A stretch of 64,000 bases of DNA, from NCBI RefSeq assembly GCF_900107415.1, contig NZ_FNPX01000001.1, positions 1-64,000 on the forward strand, written 5' to 3'. Positions 1 through 10,038 of this stretch are shown piece after piece (the stretch's first letter is position 1; the number at the start of each line of letters is the position of its first letter). The stretch comes from Jannaschia faecimaris (GTDB lineage: Bacteria > Pseudomonadota > Alphaproteobacteria > Rhodobacterales > Rhodobacteraceae). A program made the translations under genes and the position numbers. The notes beneath the pieces are model-generated. The model made no database searches and was not told where the DNA came from. It worked only from the letters and a program-made list of their open reading frames with translations.

Positions 1-336
1 GATACCTCAATATTCATCCCCGTAAACCGTCCAGACCGTCTCCAGTCCGTCAGACCCGCGGGCCACCGTAGCGCATCAGCGCCGCCGGTGAGAGGGGATT
101 TACGTATCCACTCCGAGGTCCGCAAGCGCTTTTTGGAGAAAAATTGGATGTTTCCGATATTACTGAAGAAAAACACTTATTATCAATTATTTGAACCATT
201 CATCCATAACCCGTTCCTCAAGTCGCATACGCCAACTTGCCGCCACGGCGGGCGGTTCGGCTTGATGATATTGCTTGCCGGGGGCGCTTCCCGAGTCGGA
301 TGTTACCCTCACGTCGAAATCGCTAGGACACAAAAG
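1..336. other. Gene-free left edge
   Basis: No reading frame here has convincing coding character, a good ribosome binding site or recognisable protein similarity. The stretch from about 140 to 210 is AT-rich compared with the rest of the window. A gene ending just outside the left edge cannot be excluded. No RNA gene is recognised. Confidence 0.5.
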
Positions 337-942
337 CTACCAATGGCGAATCCATGTGAATCGTAGTCCGACAAGACCGACCGCAATCGCGAGGTAGATC
401 AACGATTCCGTCGTCCATACCTTTTCCTGCATCACGAAATGCACGGCACCAAGAATAACAGCGACATAAACGAGCCGGTGCAATCGCGCCCAAGCCTGGG
501 CACCCATCTTTCGGAAGGCCGCCTGCCAAGAGGTGGCCGCAAGCGGGACCAGCAGGATAAAGGCGATAAAGCCGATGGCAAGATAGGGTCGCTTGACGAT
601 CTCTGCACCGACAAGCCCCCAGCGCATGCCAAGGTCCAAGAATATCCACACTAGAAAGTGGAAGGTCAGAAAACCGAAAGCCAGAAGACCAAGCGCCTTG
701 CGAAATCTCACGAGGTTGATCCTGGCAAATCGCAGCAGCGGCGTGATGCACAGCGACGCCAGAAGAAAACGAAGGGCCAGCATCCCGAAATTGTGGCTCA
801 GGACCTCCACCGGATCAATCGCAGTCAACCCGTCCCAGATTGCAAAAGCGCCGAGAAAGATCCCGAACAGATAGACCGGCCAAGTCGGCACCTTGCGCGC
901 CGCGCCAGATATCTGGAGCCCAATGGCAGCCACAGCGCTCAT
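337..942 (-). CDS. msrQ: MsrQ, heme-binding membrane subunit of the MsrPQ methionine sulfoxide reductase
   Basis: This is a polytopic inner-membrane b-type cytochrome (YedZ family, about 201 residues). It passes electrons from the quinone pool or a flavin reductase to periplasmic MsrP, which repairs oxidised methionines. Around six hydrophobic segments are visible, with histidines suited to heme ligation in the HNFGMLALR, LTFHFLV and ARLHRLVY segments. The ATG at 942 was chosen over an upstream in-frame ATG at 1038 because it lies just after the msrP stop (about 4 bases) and is preceded by GGGAGAA inside the end of msrP. The longer frame would extend deep into msrP. The pair forms an operon with msrP first. 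Confidence 0.93.
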   Translation of the reverse strand: MSAVAAIGLQISGAARKVPTWPVYLFGIFLGAFAIWDGLTAIDPVEVLSHNFGMLALRFLLASLCITPLLRFARINLVRFRKALGLLAFGFLTFHFLVWIFLDLGMRWGLVGAEIVKRPYLAIGFIAFILLVPLAATSWQAAFRKMGAQAWARLHRLVYVAVILGAVHFVMQEKVWTTESLIYLAIAVGLVGLRFTWIRHW

Positions 943-946
943 CGGA

Positions 947-1849
947 TCAAAAGTTCTCCCGCAGATCCATGCCGTCGTAGAGGGATGCGACCTGATCGGC
1001 GTACCCGTTGAAGGGCAGCGTATCAATCCGATCGGCAAACAGGCCGGTCCCGATCACGCGCTCGCTGGCCTGACTCCATCGGGGGTGATCAACTTCAGGG
1101 TTCACGTTGGAATAGAACCCGTATTCGCGCGGGAGCATGTTGTTCCACGTCGCATGCGGCTGTTCTTCTACCAACGAGATGCGAACAATCGACTTGATTG
1201 ACTTGAAACCGTATTTCCACGGCACGACCAAACGCATCGGGGCACCGTTCTGGTTCGGGATCGGCTTGTCATAAAGCCCTGTCGCCATGATCGTCAGCGG
1301 ATGCATAGCCTCATCCAGACGGAGGCCTTCGCGGTAGGGCCAGTCCAGAATCGGAGAGCGAACGCCGGGCATGACGTCGGGCAGAACGGCCGTCTCGAAC
1401 GCCACGAATTTCGCTTCGGGTTTCACGCCGACCTTGGCGAGCAGCTTGTTGAGTTCGAACCCGTTCCACGGAATGACCATTGACCACGCCTCGACGCAGC
1501 GAAAGCGATAGATACGCTCCTCCGTCGGAATGTCACCGACCAAATCCAAAAGGCTGAACTCGCCGGGGTTCTCGACAAGGCCGTCGATCTTGACCGTCCA
1601 TGGCGTTGTTTCCATCGCTCCCGCGTTTTCGGCCGGGTCGCTCTTGCCTGTGCCAAACTCATAGAAGTTGTTGTAGCCCGTGATCTGCTCCCAAGTATGT
1701 GGCTCAAGCTCACCATCGGCCGCTGCTGTGGCGGGCAAGCCCAATGCCCCCACGACCGAGCCGGCCCCCATTGCAGCGATCAGCTTGCGGCGATTCAGCC
1801 AGACGCCTTCGGGCGTCACGTCGGCGCGAGTCAGGTCGGGCTTGAACAT
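947..1849 (-). CDS. msrP: MsrP, periplasmic molybdopterin methionine sulfoxide reductase, catalytic subunit
   Basis: The protein (300 aa) is the catalytic subunit of the periplasmic MsrPQ system (formerly YedY). It reduces methionine sulfoxide in exported proteins using a molybdenum-molybdopterin cofactor. A twin-arginine signal is visible at residues 20-21 ([12 protein letters not shown]) followed by a hydrophobic stretch ending near AATAAA-like residues. The molybdenum-ligating cysteine is Cys118 in the [10 protein letters not shown] motif, followed by the WNGFEL motif. A GAGG ribosome binding site sits 6 bases before the ATG. It is followed after about 4 bases by msrQ, the normal order. 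Length agrees with the family. Confidence 0.96.
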   Translation of the reverse strand: MFKPDLTRADVTPEGVWLNRRKLIAAMGAGSVVGALGLPATAAADGELEPHTWEQITGYNNFYEFGTGKSDPAENAGAMETTPWTVKIDGLVENPGEFSLLDLVGDIPTEERIYRFRCVEAWSMVIPWNGFELNKLLAKVGVKPEAKFVAFETAVLPDVMPGVRSPILDWPYREGLRLDEAMHPLTIMATGLYDKPIPNQNGAPMRLVVPWKYGFKSIKSIVRISLVEEQPHATWNNMLPREYGFYSNVNPEVDHPRWSQASERVIGTGLFADRIDTLPFNGYADQVASLYDGMDLRENF

Positions 1850-1976
1850 TTAGGGCCTCACTTGGTCAGTCGAAATTGATCGTATTGCACCGGACACTAC
1901 TCGAAATATCCTGCGCTCGGCACTCAAGAAGCGCCAAATCACGTGATTGTAAGCAATCCGGAGGTCCGCTGGTTCC

Positions 1977-3488
1977 CTACTCTGCGGCAGTACGCCGCGC
2001 ATATTCCGGTCGTGGATGGACCAGATGCATCGAAATTGAGCGTCCGTCGGCCTGTACAAGCCGCACGTGACGGCGGCGCATCTGGCGCGGTTCCGTTACG
2101 CCGACCGAATGGGCAATGATCTCCACCTCGTTCACGATCCCCTCGGCATAGCGAGCGACTTTGCGCCACTTGTCCTCGACAACCAGACCCTTCTGGAAGC
2201 GCTTATCGTGCGTCGTGATCCCCGTGGGGCAGGTGTTCTTGTTGCACTTGAGCGCCTGGATACAGCCCAGACTGAACATGAAGCCGCGCGCCGATGTCAC
2301 GAAGTCCGCCCCCGCGGCGAGCGCCCAGGCCACATCGCCCGGATTCACCAGCTTGCCCGAAGCGATCAGCCGGATCCGCCCCTTCAGGCCCGCGGCATCG
2401 CGCAACCCCGAGATCATGGGCAGAGACTCGCGGATGGACATTCCCACAAGGTCGATCAACGGCATCGGTGCCGCCCCGGTGCCGCCCTCACCGCCATCGA
2501 TCGTGATGAAGTCGGGGGCGCTGTCCACGCCGCGCCGAGCGATGGCTTCGAACAGATCCAGAAATGGCTCCTCGGCACCACCGACTGTCTTGATCCCGAC
2601 CGGCTTCCCCGTCACGTCGCGAATGCGGCCGATCAGGTCCAACAACTCATCGACGTTCGACGCATCGGCATGACGGTTGGGCGAAATGCCCGCCTGACCG
2701 ACATTCAGGCCCCGGATCTCCGCGATCTCCTTGTTCACCTTCGCGGCGGGCAGGATGCCGCCTTTGCCTGGCTTTGCCCCCTGTGCGAGCTTTAGCTCAA
2801 ACATCTTGACCTCGGGATGCGCGGCCACCTCCTTCAACTTTGCGTCCGACAGGTTTCCTGCCTCGTCGCGCACACCGAACTTGGCCGTGCCGATCTGGAA
2901 CACCACGTCGCATCCCCCCTCCAGATGATAGGGACTTAGCCCACCTTCCCCGGTGTTCATCCAGACACCCGCCTCCTTGCAGCCCCTGCTGAGGGCCTGC
3001 ACCGCCGGTTTGGAAATCGCGCCATACGACATGCCCGACAGGTTGAAGATTGACGGCGCAACATAGGGCTCGCGCGTTCCGGGCCCGATGATCAGTGGCT
3101 CGGTCTTGGCGGCCTGCTGATCAAGCGGCGGAAAGGCTGCATTTACGAAGAGCGGCGTTCCGGGGACACCGATGTTGCGCGTCGACCCAAATGCAACGGT
3201 GTTGCCCTTGCCGTCAGATGCCCGCTTCACCCAATCCCGCTGCGCGCGATTGAAAGGCAATTCTTCCCGATCCATCGCAAAGAAATACTGCCGGAAGAAC
3301 TCGCCCAGTTCGGTGAATATGTGACGGAACCTGCCGATGACGGGATAATTTCGTCTGATCGCGTCCTCGGTCTGGATCCGGTCGATCACGAAAAGCACCA
3401 GGGCCACTGCCATCGCGATGCCGATCAGGAATACGAACCCGAGGGCCAGGGCCTCAATCACCCAAGCCGTCCATTCCACCATTTCCAT
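1977..3488 (-). CDS. FMN-binding glutamate synthase-like protein with N-terminal membrane anchor
   Basis: The protein (503 aa) is a stand-alone relative of the FMN/Fe-S synthase domain of the glutamate synthase large subunit (GltB2 family). Residues about 10-33 form a hydrophobic membrane segment. The body has TIM-barrel motifs such as GEGGLSPYHL, GQAGISPNRH and ITIDGGEGGTGAAP. The cysteines of a 3Fe-4S site are visible in LGCIQALKCNKNTCPTG. The glutaminase and NAD(P)H subunits are absent nearby, so the true substrate is unknown; such membrane-anchored single-domain members are common and mostly uncharacterised. GGGGAG precedes the start; a second ATG two codons later is also possible. It is separated by 127 bases from msrP downstream. 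Confidence 0.88.
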   Translation of the reverse strand: MEMVEWTAWVIEALALGFVFLIGIAMAVALVLFVIDRIQTEDAIRRNYPVIGRFRHIFTELGEFFRQYFFAMDREELPFNRAQRDWVKRASDGKGNTVAFGSTRNIGVPGTPLFVNAAFPPLDQQAAKTEPLIIGPGTREPYVAPSIFNLSGMSYGAISKPAVQALSRGCKEAGVWMNTGEGGLSPYHLEGGCDVVFQIGTAKFGVRDEAGNLSDAKLKEVAAHPEVKMFELKLAQGAKPGKGGILPAAKVNKEIAEIRGLNVGQAGISPNRHADASNVDELLDLIGRIRDVTGKPVGIKTVGGAEEPFLDLFEAIARRGVDSAPDFITIDGGEGGTGAAPMPLIDLVGMSIRESLPMISGLRDAAGLKGRIRLIASGKLVNPGDVAWALAAGADFVTSARGFMFSLGCIQALKCNKNTCPTGITTHDKRFQKGLVVEDKWRKVARYAEGIVNEVEIIAHSVGVTEPRQMRRRHVRLVQADGRSISMHLVHPRPEYARRTAAE

Positions 3489-3667
3489 ACCACGCTCCCC
3501 AAGTGTCAGCGCAAAGCTTGGGCAACGAACAGAGGGGAAGCAAGGGCTGGCCCAAAGTTGACGATGGCTGCGCGAGACCTTTCCTGTCCTGTCGCGTGTC
3601 TTCCCCCAGGGAACTTCGATAAAGCGGCGATGTTACCGGCTCGCCATCCTGTGCCTAGGTCATGAAG

Positions 3668-3692
3668 AAGGCCCCCGAACTTTGGGGGCCTT
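3668..3692 (-). terminator. Rho-independent terminator after clpB
   Basis: A perfect 9-bp stem (AAGGCCCCC / GGGGGCCTT) with a 7-base loop lies 18 bases past the clpB stop. On the minus strand it is followed by TTCTTC, a weak U-tract. Confidence 0.8.
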
Positions 3693-3709
3693 TACTGTTT
3701 CACCGTCGA

Positions 3710-6325
3710 TCAGTGTACGACGGCATCCTGTGGCGGCTGCCGCTCCGATGTTGCGATACGACTACCGATGATCAGGCCATCCGGCCCGACGCTGACCGGG
3801 ATAACACTGTCGTCCCCGACGTCCCCCGCAAGCAGCATTTCCGCCAGCGGGTTCTGCAGCGCACGCTGGATCACCCGCTTCAGGGGGCGTGCGCCGAACA
3901 CCGGGTCGTAGCCCTCGTTGGCCAGCCACGCCCGTGCCTCATCGTCCAGCTCCAACTGGATCTTGCGACCTGCCAACCGCTCGGCCAGCAGCGCGATCTG
4001 AATGTCCACGATGGCGGCCATGTCCTCCCGCGCAAGACGGTCAAAAATGATCGTCTCGTCCAAACGGTTGAGGAACTCGGGTCGGAAATGGGCGCGGACC
4101 GCCTCCATCACGTCCCGCTTGGCCTGCGTGGCATCGGCCCCGTCCGGCAACTGGCTCAGCGCCTGCGCGCCAAGGTTCGACGTCAGGATGATCAGTGTCT
4201 GCTTGAAGTCGACTCGGTGCCCCTGACCGTCCGTCAGGATACCGTCGTCCAGAACCTGAAGCAGGACATTGAACACATCCGGGTGCGCCTTTTCGACTTC
4301 GTCGAACAGCACGACCTGATAGGGGCGACGGCGCACCGCCTCGGTCAGAACACCGCCCTCCTCATAGCCGACGTAGCCCGGAGGCGCGCCGATCAGGCGG
4401 CTGACCGAGTGCTTTTCCATAAACTCGGACATATCGATGCGCACCATCGCACCATCGTCGTCGAACAGGAACTCGGCCAACGCCTTCGTCAACTCCGTCT
4501 TGCCCACACCAGTAGGTCCAAGCATAAGGAATGACCCCAGCGGACGCGCTTCGTCGCTCAGACCGGCCCTCGAGCGGCGAACGGCGTTGGCGACGGCGGT
4601 GACCGCCTGTTTCTGGCCAATGACGCGGTGCCCCAGTTCCTCCTCCATGCGAAGCAGCTTCTCACGCTCACCTTCCAGCATCTTGGACATCGGCACGCCT
4701 GTCCAGCGCTCGACAACGCTGGCGATCTGTTCGGGGCGCACGGCCTCTTCGACCATCATGTCGCCTTCGCGGCTTTCGGCTTCGACAAGGGCTTTCTCCA
4801 ACTCGGGAATGCGACCGTACTGCAACTCCCCGGCGCGGGCGAAATTGCCCTCGCGCTTGGCCCCGTCCAGTTCCGCACGGGCGTGGTCCAATTGTTCCTT
4901 GATATCGCGGGCAGCGTTCAGCTTATCCCGCTCGGCCTGCCATTCCGCGGTCGTCTCGGCGGACTGCTGTTGCAGGTCGGCCAGCTCACGCTCTAACGTC
5001 TCAAGACGATCCTTGGACGCCTGGTCGTCCTCAAGGCGCAGCGCCTCAACCTCGATCTGCTTTTGCAGGATATCACGGTCCAGCGCGTCCAACTCCTCGG
5101 GCTTGCTGTCCACTTCCATCCGCAGACGGCTGGCTGCCTCGTCCATCAAGTCGATCGCCTTGTCGGGCAGGAACCGGTCGGTGATGTAGCGGTTCGAAAG
5201 CGTCGCCGCCGCCACCAGCGCGGAATCCGAGATCCGCACGCCGTGGTGCAACTCGTACTTCTCCTTGATACCGCGCAGGATGCTGATCGTGTCCGGCACC
5301 GTAGGCTCGTCGATTATCAGCGTCTGGAAACGCCGGGCCAAGGCCGCGTCCTTCTCGACATACTTGCGGTATTCATCCAGCGTTGTCGCCCCGATGCAGT
5401 GCAACTCGCCCCGCGCCAGCGCCGGCTTGATCAGATTGGCCGCATCCATCGCGCCATCAGATTTGCCCGCGCCAACAAGCGTGTGCATCTCATCAATGAA
5501 CAGGATGACTTCGCCGGCGGCCGCCGTCACCTCGGAGAGCACGGCCTTCAACCGCTCCTCGAACTCACCGCGATATTTCGCGCCCGCAATCAGCGCGCCC
5601 ATGTCGAGCGCCATCAAACGCTTGTCACGCAAACTTTCGGGCACGTCGCCGTTGACGATGCGCAGGGCCAGACCCTCGGCGATGGCCGTTTTTCCGACGC
5701 CCGGATCACCGATCAGCACAGGGTTGTTCTTGGTCCGACGGCTCAGAATCTGCATCGCGCGGCGGATCTCCTCGTCGCGACCGATGATCGGGTCGATCTT
5801 GCCGTCGCGTACCTGCTGCGTGAGGTCGAGGGCATATTTTCCCAGCGCCTCGTACGTGTCCTCGGCCGAGGCAGAATCCGCCTTCCGGCCCTTGCGCACG
5901 TCGTTGATGGCGGCGTTCAGCGCCTGCGCATTCACCGCGCCCGCGTCCAGCGCGTCCTTCGCGCGCGATTTCACCATCGCCAGCGCCATCAGCATCCGCT
6001 CGACCGGAACAAAACTGTCACCAGCCTTCTTGGCGACTGTCTCCGCCTCATCCAGAACGCGCGTGACATCCCGGCTCAGGAAGACCTGACCCGCATCGCC
6101 AGTGATCTTGGGCAGTTTGGAAACGGAAATGTCGACGGCCTGCCTTACCCGGTCCGGCGCACCACCGGCCGCCGAGATCAGGTTGGCGGCCATGCCCTGT
6201 TCGTCATCCATGATCGCCTTGAGCAGATGCTCCGGCATCAGCTGCTGATGCCCTTCGCGCGTTGCGATCGTCTGGGCGGCCTGCAAAAAGCCGCGTGCGC
6301 GTTCTGTGAACTTTTCAACGTTCAT
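3710..6325 (-). CDS. clpB: ClpB, AAA+ protein disaggregase
   Basis: ClpB (871 aa) is a cytosolic hexameric ATPase that solubilises aggregated proteins together with DnaK/DnaJ. The order is: an N-terminal Clp_N double repeat (about 1-150), nucleotide-binding domain 1 with Walker A GDPGVGKT near residue 203 and Walker [12 protein letters not shown], a long coiled-coil middle domain (about 400-530) that distinguishes ClpB from ClpA/C, and nucleotide-binding domain 2 with Walker A GPTGVGKT near 602 and Walker [15 protein letters not shown]. The ATG at 6325 follows AAGGAGAA by 6 bases; an in-frame ATG at 6346 is less likely. A sigma-32-type promoter lies about 75 bases upstream and a terminator follows. 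The gene is monocistronic. Confidence 0.98.
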   Translation of the reverse strand: MNVEKFTERARGFLQAAQTIATREGHQQLMPEHLLKAIMDDEQGMAANLISAAGGAPDRVRQAVDISVSKLPKITGDAGQVFLSRDVTRVLDEAETVAKKAGDSFVPVERMLMALAMVKSRAKDALDAGAVNAQALNAAINDVRKGRKADSASAEDTYEALGKYALDLTQQVRDGKIDPIIGRDEEIRRAMQILSRRTKNNPVLIGDPGVGKTAIAEGLALRIVNGDVPESLRDKRLMALDMGALIAGAKYRGEFEERLKAVLSEVTAAAGEVILFIDEMHTLVGAGKSDGAMDAANLIKPALARGELHCIGATTLDEYRKYVEKDAALARRFQTLIIDEPTVPDTISILRGIKEKYELHHGVRISDSALVAAATLSNRYITDRFLPDKAIDLMDEAASRLRMEVDSKPEELDALDRDILQKQIEVEALRLEDDQASKDRLETLERELADLQQQSAETTAEWQAERDKLNAARDIKEQLDHARAELDGAKREGNFARAGELQYGRIPELEKALVEAESREGDMMVEEAVRPEQIASVVERWTGVPMSKMLEGEREKLLRMEEELGHRVIGQKQAVTAVANAVRRSRAGLSDEARPLGSFLMLGPTGVGKTELTKALAEFLFDDDGAMVRIDMSEFMEKHSVSRLIGAPPGYVGYEEGGVLTEAVRRRPYQVVLFDEVEKAHPDVFNVLLQVLDDGILTDGQGHRVDFKQTLIILTSNLGAQALSQLPDGADATQAKRDVMEAVRAHFRPEFLNRLDETIIFDRLAREDMAAIVDIQIALLAERLAGRKIQLELDDEARAWLANEGYDPVFGARPLKRVIQRALQNPLAEMLLAGDVGDDSVIPVSVGPDGLIIGSRIATSERQPPQDAVVH

Positions 6326-6400
6326 GTCATTTCTCCTTGAAAGCATCCGCTGGAAACGCCGCCCTAAACAGGCACGGCAAGGTCGCGGACCTCACTAAGG

Positions 6401-6429
6401 AAATGGGGAGCAATCGGGCCTGCTGCAAG
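6401..6429 (-). promoter_or_regulatory. Sigma-32 (RpoH) heat-shock type promoter for clpB
   Basis: On the minus strand a -35 CTTGCAG is followed by exactly 14 bases and a -10 CCCCATTT. This is the RpoH arrangement CTTGAAA-N13/14-CCCCATNT with two mismatches in the -35 box. It lies 76 bases before the clpB start. The position, spacing and target gene all agree, although function is inferred. Confidence 0.75.
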
Positions 6430-6450
6430 TCTGCCCTTGCGTGAAACATG

Positions 6451-6484
6451 AAAAGGGTGTCGCCCCGTCAGAGCGACACCTTTT
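6451..6484 (-). terminator. Terminator after the DUF2853 gene
   Basis: A stem of about 12 bp with one bulged G (AAAAGGGTGTCGC against GCGACACCTTTT) and a 9-base loop lies 19 bases past the stop at 6503. U-rich sequence is present on the minus strand, and the hairpin could also stop plus-strand transcription. Confidence 0.7.
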
Positions 6485-6502
6485 GTGTCCGTCAGTCCGG
6501 TC

Positions 6503-6844
6503 TCAGCCGTAGACGCTTTGCTTTCCGAAATGAACGGTCAGCATGTAATAGATGCAGGCGCGGTACTTGTTGCGCTCCGACTTGCCGTATTTCTCGATCA
6601 CGGCATCAATGGCCTCGTCCAGCTTGGGACCATCCGAAAGGCCCAGTTTCTTGATAAGAAAGTTGTTCTTGACCGTCTCCAATTCATTAGGCTGACTGGC
6701 CGCCACAGTTTCACTGTCAGCGTTGTAGATCGACGGCCCGCAGCCGATTGTGACTTTGGTCAGAAGGTCGATGTCGGGTGTCATGCCCGCCTTGGATTTG
6801 AGTGCTTCGGCATATTTCGCGATCAGTTCGTCACGCTTGCTCAT
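6503..6844 (-). CDS. DUF2853 family protein
   Basis: This is a small soluble alpha-helical protein (113 aa) of the DUF2853 family, whose function is unknown. It starts MSKRDELIAKYAEALK and contains the conserved tail NKYRACIYYMLTVHFGK. There is no signal peptide or membrane segment. The ATG at 6844 is preceded by GGGGGA at good spacing; upstream in-frame sequence back to 6997 has poor coding character. It is a monocistronic unit ending at the hairpin at 6451-6484. The family assignment is by recognition of the overall sequence and is fairly secure; no function is offered. Confidence 0.8.
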   Translation of the reverse strand: MSKRDELIAKYAEALKSKAGMTPDIDLLTKVTIGCGPSIYNADSETVAASQPNELETVKNNFLIKKLGLSDGPKLDEAIDAVIEKYGKSERNKYRACIYYMLTVHFGKQSVYG

Positions 6845-7267
6845 CAGATGTCCCCCTTGGTCGTGAAGCCGGGCACCGTGCTGCGCCCCTGGGCAAGATG
6901 ATTGCCTTGCAGGCTGCGAAAATAAAGGAAAAGTTGCGCGACTCTGACCACAAGGGGGACCAGCCGGGCAAAAGCTGATGGAAATGGTCCACTCCACGCG
7001 CGCAACGTTCCTATGCCGGAGCCCTCAAGCCCCTCCACAGCAATATAGCAGCCGCACCCCGTAATTTCGCGCCATCCGCCCACACCCCGCATCGGAACAT
7101 CAAGCCAAGCGGGGTCAGGCAAATGGCATCAAGGCTCTGAATGCGCAATCGCTCGGGGTGGACGCCGTTTGCCAGACTCAGTTGCTATCGGTCCCCGTCC
7201 CGCTTGCGATCGGAGTGGTCGCGTCCGGCGTGACTGCGATCTCTCCCATCTCGGTTGGGTTTGGCAT
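6845..7267. other. Intergenic stretch between the DUF2853 gene and the PRC-barrel pseudogene
   Basis: No gene is supported here. The 3' end of this stretch (7180-7267) continues, in frame after the PRC-barrel TAG stop, as a 29-codon open tail starting MPNPTEMGEIAV and ending TGA. It is low-complexity (Thr, Ala, Asp, Gly) and could be a lost C-terminal extension or chance. The remainder probably carries the promoter of the DUF2853 gene, but no clear box is seen. Confidence 0.4.
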
Positions 7268-7776
7268 CTACTCTTCCTCAATGGGATCGCCTGAAACCGT
7301 AACGTTCAGCGGCAACGACTCGGCCGCACCGTCAAAGGCGATCATGGCTTTCATTTCCTCCTCGGTCATCTCCGGCAGCATAAGGCCACGCTCGGTATTG
7401 ACGAAATCGGTCAAAGGGATCGCAACGTCATGTTCGCCCAGCCCCAGTAAACCGCCAACGCCAACAATGACCTGAACGCCCCGCCCTTTCGGATCAGGAT
7501 CTCGATTTCACCGACGTCCTCACCAGTGCTGTCCAGAACGTTTTTCCCCACAAGGTCGCGCACCGCAGTATCGGCGAAGAGGCCGTACATTGACCTGTTC
7601 CCAGAATCGGTATGCATTGTATCCGCATTTTGCGCGGCGACATCGGGACCGGGAACGTCAGTGCCCGCCGCCGGTGCCTCCAATGTTGCACTGGGCGCGG
7701 TAGACGTCGCATCCTGCGCAAGTCCGGCATTGGCCACCAAGGCCAAAACGGCAGTCGTCAGAAACAAGTTTTTCAT
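7268..7776 (-). pseudogene. Frameshifted secreted PRC-barrel domain protein
   Basis: The gene begins with a strong site (AGGAGG, 8 bases before ATG) and a Sec signal peptide MKNLFLTTAVLALVANAGLA. A PRC-barrel domain follows: DLVGKNVLDSTGEDVGEIEI. Near 7479-7486 (a run of four C on the plus strand) the frame breaks. The original frame ends after about 30 more nonsense residues at 7411. The shifted frame resumes as a natural PRC-barrel half (VQVIVGVGGLLGLGEHDVAI) and ends in an acidic tail DPIEEE at 7268. One extra G in the run would restore a protein of about 169 residues. It is either a recent pseudogene or a homopolymer sequencing error. Family members are periplasmic; their function is poorly known. 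Confidence 0.8.
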
Positions 7777-8576
7777 TGGTTCATCCTCCTGACTGAAGAC
7801 ACCGGAAAACCGATTTAAAATCCTTTCCGGTCCTCAACAAAATTCCTTTCCGGCACCTTTTGGCTGAGCGGAAATTCCCGCGGTCTAGGCCGCCATAAAG
7901 TTCCAAAACGAACAAGCAGACCGGTCCGGGGATATGCTCGAAGCTTCATGGAACTCCTTTGCGTGCGGAAGATTCCGGTACGATCAGGATTCGCCTTGTT
8001 GTCCGCTGATCAATCGAAGACTGGTCTCAACGGGGGACCGACATCCCGCTCAGGCGAAGCAGAGAAGGGAGTCTCGCCGCCAAGACTGCGCTATTATTGA
8101 TCAATCAGTGCAGACAGGTTGGGACCATATGGAAGGCGCACTCAACGAAGGATGCCTTTCGCCGCATCCCACCGGCTTATGGCGTGCAGATGCCACTGCT
8201 GCGAGGTGCCACTTCTACCAGTCTGGTAATGCCGGTGCGGCCAATCTGGCAGCCGCTGGCCAGACGATCTTAATGTCAATTTAGCCTCCAAAAACGGCCC
8301 GACCGAGCACTGGAGATACGCTCAAGCACAAACCACGTCAGTAGCGCTTTTCCGAGTATCCACCATGGAAAAGTGGCCGAAACGATAACCCAACTGCCAA
8401 GTCGGTTTTGCGGTAGCGTTCATCGGGATAATATCGGCATCGGGCATCGAGTGGCTGGGGCCTTCGGCCGACCGACCGAGCAGCGCCCGAAAGCGCCGCT
8501 TGATCACCCAGCCACCGAATTCCCGCCATCGCCCGCAAAGCGTGGGATTCACTCGTATCTTCAGAGAATTTCCGCG
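7777..8576. other. 800-base gene-free stretch
   Basis: Neither strand holds a reading frame with convincing composition, start signal or similarity. The first 100 bases include a repeated ATCCTTTCCGG / ATTCCTTTCCGG pair at about 7818-7854. The part nearest 7777 should hold the promoter of the PRC-barrel gene. Several frames of 70-120 codons exist but look like chance in GC-rich DNA. A decayed gene is possible but cannot be identified. Confidence 0.5.
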
Positions 8577-9965
8577 TCAGTAGCGATAATGTTCAGGCTT
8601 GAACGGGCCTTCTACCGTCACGCCGATGTAGTCCGCCTGCTCCTTTTTCAGCTCGGTCAACTTCACGCCGATCCGTCCCAAGTGAAGGCGCGCAACCTTC
8701 TCGTCCAGATGCTTGGGCAGAATGTAGACGCCGGGCTTGTACTCCTCGCCCTTAGTCCACAACTCCATCTGCGCGAGCACCTGGTTGGTGAAGGACGCGG
8801 ACATCACGAACGACGGATGGCCAGTCGCGTTGCCCAAGTTCAGCAGACGCCCCTCGGAAAGCAGGATGATGCGGTTGCCCGAGGGCATCTCGATCATGTC
8901 CACTTGTTCCTTGATGTTGGTCCACTTGTGATTCTTCAGGTTGGCGACCTGGATCTCATTGTCGAAGTGACCGATGTTTCCAACGATCGCCATGTCCTTC
9001 ATCTCGCGCATGTGCTCGACGCGGATAACGTCCTTGTTGCCGGTGGTGGTAATGAAAATGTCAGCCGTGTCGATCACATCTTCCAGAATCACAACCTCGA
9101 ACCCGTCCATCGCCGCCTGAAGCGCGCAGATCGGGTCCACTTCGGTCACCTTCACCCGCGCACCCGCCCCGGCCAGCGATGCAGCGGAGCCCTTGCCAAC
9201 GTCGCCATAGCCACACACGACGGCAACCTTGCCGGCCATCATGACGTCGGTGGCGCGGCGGATGCCATCAACCAGAGACTCCTTGCAGCCGTACTTGTTG
9301 TCAAACTTTGACTTGGTGACGGAGTCATTCACGTTGATTGCCGGGAAGGGCAACTGGTCTTTCTTGTAGAGGTCGTACAGGCGGTGCACGCCGGTGGTCG
9401 TCTCCTCCGATACGCCCTTGATCGCGTCGCGCGTTTTGGTGAACCAACCGGGTGTCTCGGCCATCCGCTTTTTGATCTGCGCGAAGATGGCCTCTTCTTC
9501 CTCGGACGTCGGCACTTCGATCAGGTCGGTCTCTCCGGCCTCGACACGTGCGCCCAGCAAGACGTAAAGCGTCGCATCGCCACCATCATCGAGGATCATA
9601 TTCGCGCCTTTGGCGAACTGAAACGACTTGTCGAGGTAGTCCCAATGCTCGGTCAGCGACTGCCCCTTGATTGCAAAGACCGGCACTCCGGCTTCGGCGA
9701 TGACGGCCGCCGCATGGTCCTGCGTCGAGAAGATGTTGCACGAGGCCCAGCGAACATCGGCACCCAGTGCCGTCAGTGTTTCAATAAGGACGGCCGTCTG
9801 GATTGTCATATGGAGCGACCCGACAATCCGCGCACCGCTCAGCGGCTTTGCCTCGCCGAACTCCTCGCGAAGCGCCATCAGACCAGGCATTTCGGTCTCG
9901 GCAATGTCCAGTTCCTTGCGGCCGTAGGCGGCCAGGCTGATGTCTTTCACGGCGTAGTCGGTCAT
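8577..9965 (-). CDS. ahcY: AhcY, S-adenosylhomocysteine hydrolase
   Basis: The enzyme (462 aa) splits S-adenosylhomocysteine to homocysteine and adenosine in the activated methyl cycle, removing the inhibitor of methyltransferases. It is cytosolic, tetrameric and NAD-dependent. Recognisable parts are the N-terminal substrate domain ([27 protein letters not shown]), the NAD-binding loop [15 protein letters not shown] and the C-terminal KPEHYRY, the conserved end that reaches into the neighbouring NAD site. Length matches the long bacterial form. The ATG at 9965 follows GGAGAG; an upstream in-frame ATG at 10079 gives a cysteine-rich extension unlike the family. A palindromic element lies about 90 bases upstream. 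Confidence 0.98.
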   Translation of the reverse strand: MTDYAVKDISLAAYGRKELDIAETEMPGLMALREEFGEAKPLSGARIVGSLHMTIQTAVLIETLTALGADVRWASCNIFSTQDHAAAVIAEAGVPVFAIKGQSLTEHWDYLDKSFQFAKGANMILDDGGDATLYVLLGARVEAGETDLIEVPTSEEEEAIFAQIKKRMAETPGWFTKTRDAIKGVSEETTTGVHRLYDLYKKDQLPFPAINVNDSVTKSKFDNKYGCKESLVDGIRRATDVMMAGKVAVVCGYGDVGKGSAASLAGAGARVKVTEVDPICALQAAMDGFEVVILEDVIDTADIFITTTGNKDVIRVEHMREMKDMAIVGNIGHFDNEIQVANLKNHKWTNIKEQVDMIEMPSGNRIILLSEGRLLNLGNATGHPSFVMSASFTNQVLAQMELWTKGEEYKPGVYILPKHLDEKVARLHLGRIGVKLTELKKEQADYIGVTVEGPFKPEHYRY

Positions 9966-10038
9966 CTCTCGCTCTCCTGCGAAATTCGGTTGGGGCGGAC
10001 CTAGCAGGCAGGTGCAAAACGCACAACAACGAGACAGG

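Noticed and set aside
88-366. 92-codon plus-strand frame at the left edge
   Set aside because: It lacks a ribosome binding site, has no recognisable family, and its 3' end overlaps the msrQ end; composition looks random.
5063-6340. Long plus-strand frame (425 codons) opposite clpB
   Set aside because: It is a mirror of a strongly conserved gene in GC-rich DNA; the translation is rich in Arg, Gln and His and matches no family.
7934-8284. 116-codon plus-strand frame in the gene-free stretch
   Set aside because: No ribosome binding site and random-looking composition; no related protein recognised.
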